Part shown: positions 59,688 to 64,000 of the stretch, one piece after another | Layout: every line of letters starts with the position of its first letter | Position numbering within the stretch: position 1 is the first letter of the stretch | The notes under the pieces: generated by a model | Databases searched by the model: none | What the model was told of the DNA's origin: nothing | Seen by the model: the letters and a program-made list of their open reading frames with translations, nothing else | Program-made: the position numbers and the translations under genes | NCBI GenBank assembly: GCA_037176845.1 | Contig: JAYKXP010000069.1 | Coordinates: forward strand, 186,001 to 250,000 | Direction of reading: 5' to 3' | Source of the DNA: Paramarasmius palmivorus | Taxonomy: Eukaryota; Basidiomycota; Agaricomycetes; Agaricales; Marasmiaceae | DNA length: 64,000 nucleotides

Positions 59688-61884
59688 ATGGCCTCCGGTC
59701 AGCAGGAAGACGAGGTTCAGACGGTGACGCGTTCTTCTTCGCCAAAAACGCCTCAAGAGGCTACCATAATCGAAGAGGATGGGGCAAATGCGCAAAACGA
59801 GGTTCCCAAAATTCGACGACATGTCACCGGTCCAAATACTGGTTAATCCTCTTAAGGTGGGCAAGTTGGTTGTGAGTGCACGAGTACTTGGTTGAAGAGA
59901 TACACAGTCTTGGGTCTGGCGATGTTTCTGTATGCATTCGGTGCGTTGTCGCAATTTCTCGGGCGCTTTATTCTTAATTTTCTTTAAGAGCAAACTGCTA
60001 ATCGCGACTTCGGTATCAAGCATCGGTGAAGCACTTGAGCATTACAGGTTCCCTGGCATGGATATCGACCTCTTATCTTCTCACTACTACTGTTGTTCAG
60101 CCCATCCTAGGCAGGATTTCGGATGCTGTTGGCGTGAAAAGGTTCTTGATGATCGAGTTATGGATTTTCGTTATGGGGAACATCATTGCGGGAACAGCCA
60201 AATCACTTGCTCAGATCATTGCCGGGCGTTTGATTGCTGGTATTGGTGGTGCTGGTCTGCTCACGCTATCATGCATTGTGATTACTCGTCAGTCGTCAAA
60301 GTCATGTCGTCAAGCTCTACCTTTGTTTCTTACTTATGCTGTTTCAAGAGCTTACGCACGAACGACAGCGAGCATCTTACATGAATCTCATCAATGTTGT
60401 ATTCATCGTAGGCTGACTCTCTCGGGCCGATCCTTGGGGGCCTCCTTGCAAAGTCGGGCAGCTTGGAGATGGATCTTTCTTCTTAATGCACCATTTGGAC
60501 CAGTCAGTGAGTCGATCCACACGTCTTCATTACGCCATTGTTACTTAATATCTTCTAGTAACCATCGTTCTATGGTTTTCCCTTCGCCTTCCACGGGCCG
60601 AGTCCCATATACGCTCTCTTCGTGACGTGATCACAAAAGTCGACATTGTTGGCATGCTCTTGCTCGTCGCCTCTCTTGGCTTCTTCATCGTCTCGCTGAA
60701 CTCGGCTGGTCAAACCATACCATGGAACTCGCCGACCATAATCGGATTGCTCTGTGCAAGTGGTGTAGCATTCATCGCGTTTTGGGTTGCAGAGAAATAC
60801 GCGAAGATGCCCATCGCTCCCACAAGGTTGTTCGTGAAGTGGGAATGGAGAAACGTTCCGATTGCTTTCGTGACTAGGACGTTGCTGTTCTTTCACATAT
60901 TTGCAAATGTGTGCTGTCTTTCGCTTGCTTCTTTTGTTAAAACTGAAATGTTCCCAGACCTTCTATTTACCAGGTACTTCCTTACTATTAAAGGCTTCTC
61001 ACCGGACCTGATGGCGATGTGCGGTACAGTGTTCCTTCAAGTCATTGGTCACTCGACCATTCTTGCATCTGCGCTCGTTATTCCCTTCCTCATCATTGCT
61101 GCTATTGCTAGCACAGTATGCAACGAACTGTGTCGTATATATGGCCACGTTCGTCTCTTTTTAGTTGGAGGGCTCTTGCTTCTGCCTGTTGGGTTGGTAC
61201 GTTTCTTAAATGGAATCGCATATGTGCCTGAACTTGACGTGTATCTTGTTGTCCAGGGTTTAATGTCTACTCTGAACGAAACTAGCTCAATCGGAAAGAT
61301 TGTGGGATACTCCTTAGTTGCTGGCGCAGGCTTCGGTTCGGTGAGTGTCGTTTTCATCCCTTGTACTTTTGCTGACCTTTATGTCGACCTTAGGGGACCC
61401 AACTTTCAATGGTCATCGCCCAAGTTGGTATTCCCGCTGACGAGCTTTCAACGGTTACAGCATTCGTCGGATGCGCACCCAATCTCGGAGGAACGCTCGG
61501 TGTTGCAGCGATCGGAGCAGGTGAGTGATGCCACATAGCCTTGATTTCTATCTAGCATGAAACCGCCTATTTTCAGTCATCAACAACGTCTTCAGTCACT
61601 CGCTTTCAACATCGCCCGTCATTCTTGCCTCCGAACGATCGGTGAACACGAATGATGCTGTACATACGGCGAGCTTATTTCCCGCAGGAAGTGCAGCGCA
61701 TACGGCTGTAGTAGAGGCATACGTAGGTGCATGGCAGAAAGGGTATTGGACTTTGCTGGGTATCTCGGGGTTGGAAATTTTGTTGTGCTTTTTCTTGAGA
61801 AGAGTTGAGCTTCCAGGGATCGGTGAGAAGGTAAGACAGGATGAGGTGGTTGACGAAAAGAAGTCTGGAGAGCTCGCCATCTAA
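59688..61884 (+). CDS. MFS transporter, DHA2-like (drug/siderophore type; frame breaks)
   Basis: Probable 14-TM efflux transporter, unrelated to the three MFS copies at 20.5-29.3 kb. It starts MASGQQEDEVQTVTRSSSPK with a cytosolic tail of about 55 residues. After an intron comes TVLGLAMFLYAF, then EQTA, ATSVSSIGEAL, SITGSLAWISTSYLLTTTVV, GRISDAVGVKRFLM (motif A), IIAGRLIAGIGGAGLLTLS, ADSLGPILGGLLAKSGS, WRWIFLLNAPFG, VDIVGMLLLVASLGFFIVSL, GAGFGS, QVGIPADELSTVTAFVG and GGTLGVAAIGAVINNVF, ending KKSGELAI. The frame must shift by one base twice between 59995 and 60035 and again near 60466. All surrounding blocks are well conserved. Substrate cannot be assigned. Confidence 0.75.
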
Positions 61885-61992
61885 CTATAGAATTAGTTGT
61901 TCTCGATCTCAGTTGTTCTAGCTTTATTCACCACGCCTCAACGGGCACCCAGGTATCTTGCGATATACAGTTGACCCTCAAAAATAACAACG

Positions 61993-62094
61993 GCCCGCCT
62001 AGCTCAATCGGATAGAGCGTCAGACTTTTACGGACAGTCTAGCGGGCTGAAGTGATGTATCTGAAGGCTGCGAGTTCGACCCTCGCGGTGGGCT
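61993..62094 (+). tRNA. trnK-UUU: tRNA-Lys (TTT) with 28-nt intron
   Basis: Same body as the other tRNA-Lys genes. Anticodon stem TCAGA/TCTGA, anticodon TTT, intron 62031-62058. Its intron shares AGCGGGCT and the start CG..A.AGTC with the intron of the TTT gene at 29467, while the two CTT introns differ, so the TTT genes are the more recent pair. Confidence 0.95.
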
Positions 62095-62524
62095 ATTGAT
62101 TAGTTTTGCGACATCGCTGTCGTCATCTTCCTCTTTTTTTTGGAAGGTTAACGTTCAACACCTGTTAGCGCCTGGACCATAACTTCCTAGGCACATCCAT
62201 CATCATCATGTCGCTATTCGTCAAGTTCCTCGTTTCAATCTGCTTCGAGACGTGCAGTGTTTACAACAGCTCATTGATGGCTATGCTCCTTACTAGTATG
62301 ATGGTGATCAAGAGTGGATGTGCGAGTGGCATGTACGGTATTATTTCAGGTTCTACTCGATGCTCCAGATAAATATTGACTACACACTAAGTAAATCGAT
62401 AGGAACGCGAAGAGGAAGAAATGGGTAATGAACGGATGATTTGGGAAGAAGGAAAACAAATGAACGTGAGTTGTATATGTTTAAAAAACGAATTGTATGA
62501 TTCAATGACATCCGACTAAGTCCT
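62095..62524. other. Intergenic
   Basis: About 430 bp with a short poly-T run and no recognisable gene. Confidence 0.4.
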
Positions 62525-63367
62525 TTACATTTTCCCTCTGCTCTGCTCAGGGATCTTTTCCCAGATAGGATCGCCCCATTTGTCCAAGATCAACGTTCCA
62601 CCACGCGTGACTTTTGCCCTCAGCCCAGGTGCGGGCGGACGAGGTAGTGCCTCGTCGCTCGCGTAGACAACTGAAGTCTCGTGTTGCCCTTCATCTGTGT
62701 CCCTGGAACAAGTAGGAAAATTAGGCACTACCACACAATTATTTCTTGCCTGCACGTACGAATGGGCTTGATCCGTAAGCTCCTCGGATTGTTTGCGTGT
62801 CAGGGCCTGCAAACCCGACAAATCCCTGACCTTCTCCAACTCGCTCTCCGCCTCCTCCACATTGTCCCCATCCTTCATCGCTGAATATGCCAACGCACCG
62901 CCCTGTTCCTCCTCACTGAGGGCAGTGTACCATTTGGTAAATTGCACTACCAGCGCGCAATCATCCGCTTCCAAACGCCATTGGAACGCCAAGTCGTTTG
63001 GGTCGGAAATCTCCTTCGACGGAACTTGCAACACTTCCTCAGCCGACTCTTTCTCCAATCGCACAGGCTTATTCTTTCCTCCCTGACGAGCCCGCTCCTT
63101 GCATACGCTCATCATAGACACCATCAAGGCCTTTCGTTTCTCCGGCGTGAGGGTTTTGTACCACTCGTAGAACGTCTCGACCCCAAACGGCGCTAATTCT
63201 TCATTCTGCCGCAATTCTTGAGTGTCGATTTTTCCTGCGCCATTTCGCTTTTGTTTGAGAGCAGTCAAAACTTCGTCTTCGCTGAACCCCCGAGCCTCCC
63301 AAACTTTTTGCTGGGTCCCAGTGAGTGACTGACTAGAGAGTGACACAGATGGAACGATGAATCGCAT
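62525..63367 (-). CDS. Hypothetical charged protein
   Basis: Not recognised. From ATG 63367 (MRFIVPSVSLSSQSLTGTQ) the protein is rich in Glu and Lys: VWEARGFSEDEVLTALKQKR, FYEWYKTLTPEKRKALMVSM, FTKWYTALSEEEQGGALAYS, EEAESELEKVRDLSGLQALT, ending GGTLILDKWGDPIWEKIPEQ. The segments FYEWYKTLTPEKRKAL and FTKWYTALSEEEQGGAL look like two divergent copies of one helical repeat (F..WY..L..E....A). A likely 57-nt intron (about 62703-62759, GTACGT...CCAG) is a multiple of three and has no stop, so the frame stays open with or without splicing. No signal peptide, TM or known domain. Confidence 0.6.
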   Translation of the reverse strand: MRFIVPSVSLSSQSLTGTQQKVWEARGFSEDEVLTALKQKRNGAGKIDTQELRQNEELAPFGVETFYEWYKTLTPEKRKALMVSMMSVCKERARQGGKNKPVRLEKESAEEVLQVPSKEISDPNDLAFQWRLEADDCALVVQFTKWYTALSEEEQGGALAYSAMKDGDNVEEAESELEKVRDLSGLQALTRKQSEELTDQAHSYVQARNNCVVVPNFPTCSRDTDEGQHETSVVYASDEALPRPPAPGLRAKVTRGGTLILDKWGDPIWEKIPEQSRGKM

Positions 63368-63796
63368 GGTCGAAAACGGTGCGTGTGTGGGTGAGTGAAT
63401 AAACAGGCGAATCGAGAGGGTGGTGGTCTTGAGAATGGTGGTTAATTGTAGAGAAGAGTGCACGGTGCTCGACCCAACATATATATACATATCCGCTTTG
63501 ACACTGTCCATACTGGTAGGACAATGGGACCGCCAAGGTCATGTGGTGGTGGCTTCTCGTAGCCAAATCCAGCGAAATATTCAAGGATGGTCTGTGTACC
63601 GCTCGTTCAGTTCAGCTTGGGCATCCTAATTAGGAAGTCCGGCAAAGCCACTAAATGCAATCGTTATTTATTACTACACACACAGAAATAGCCAAGGTCA
63701 TCACGGGAGAGAATACAATTCAGGGTTACATGTTTACATACGATCAACAAGTATTACTAGACGAGAGCATAGGGAATCCGTTATAACAAGTCATGA
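63368..63796. other. Intergenic
   Basis: About 430 bp between two minus-strand genes. Nothing recognised beyond AT-rich stretches near 63655-63790. Confidence 0.4.
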
Positions 63797-64000
63797 CTAT
63801 ATCATTCTGAAGTGGCACAAGGACTTAGGGAGCTCTAGCTCTTTTTCTCTCGCCTCCCGAATCTCTTCGGCTAGCACAAGGTCAGGGTCTCTGCCCTTTA
63901 CTTCAGGTAAAAGTAAAGTGAAAACTATATAGAATTGCAAGTCAGCGATCGACACCGGTGCTTGCTCGCATCGTTCCACTCACCAGCACCAACGATACAG
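63797..64000 (-). CDS. MFS transporter C-terminus (partial, cut by window edge)
   Basis: Only the last two exons lie in the window. The upstream fragment encodes CIVGA before a GTGAGT donor at about 63984. The last exon (63797 to about 63922) reads FTLLLPEVKGRDPDLVLAEE, IREAREKELELPKSLCHFRM. The PExKGRDPD motif after the final TM helix is typical of sugar- or phosphate-type MFS transporters in basidiomycetes. The rest of the gene lies beyond position 64000. Confidence 0.65.

Overview
This window is nuclear DNA from a filamentous basidiomycete, most likely an agaricomycete. Genes are split by many short spliceosomal introns (about 45-65 nt, mostly GT-AG). Families typical of mushrooms are present: DUF6533-like seven-TM proteins, LRR-like F-box proteins, an MLKL/HeLo-like four-helix protein and a signal-peptide/N-glycosylated/single-TM protein. 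Four intron-containing tRNA-Lys genes are scattered through it. Genes lie on both strands with no operons, and several pairs are divergent or tail-to-tail.

Layout. 0.4-3 kb: MATE transporter 1 (-). 4.3-5.8 kb: MLKL-like four-helix protein with an Asn-rich amyloid-like motif (-). 6.4-7.8 kb: transaldolase (+). 8.7-10.4 kb: single-pass surface protein (-). 12.2-13.3 kb: uracil phosphoribosyltransferase (-), divergent from a membrane-anchored GH5 exo-beta-1,3-glucanase (13.6-16.2 kb, +). 16.7-19.1 kb: MATE transporter 2 (-), divergent from mitochondrial ribosomal protein uS8m (19.4-19.9 kb, +). 20.5-29.3 kb: three paralogous MFS transporters (+, +, -). 29.5-29.8 kb: an inverted pair of tRNA-Lys genes. 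30-40.2 kb: a tandem array of six DUF6533-like membrane-protein copies in mixed states of repair. 40.4 kb: an ASCH/PUA-like protein. 41.7-43.3 kb: an F-box protein. 43.5-46.4 kb: a large proline-rich disordered protein (-). 47.1 kb: tRNA-Lys. 49.3-50.0 kb: a 654-bp MITE with long terminal inverted repeats and a TA target duplication. 50.8-52.5 kb: a second F-box protein. 53.0-54.4 kb: a CDC12-type septin. 55.1-59.3 kb: an Argonaute with a complete DEDH tetrad. 59.7-61.9 kb: a DHA2-like MFS transporter. 62.0 kb: tRNA-Lys. 62.5-63.4 kb: a hypothetical protein (-). The right edge cuts the C-terminus of another MFS transporter (-).

The genes do not form one pathway. Housekeeping genes (transaldolase, UPRT, uS8m, septin, glucanase, tRNAs) alternate with lineage-specific expanding families (MFS, MATE, DUF6533, F-box). 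Two features run through the window. First, single-base indels break otherwise well conserved exons at more than a dozen places, which looks more like consensus error than gene decay. Second, GC-AG introns (at least six) and tiny exons (5, 12 and 14 nt) are frequent enough to mislead automatic gene prediction. Exon boundaries below were worked out by hand from splice consensus and protein-family continuity, not from transcripts.
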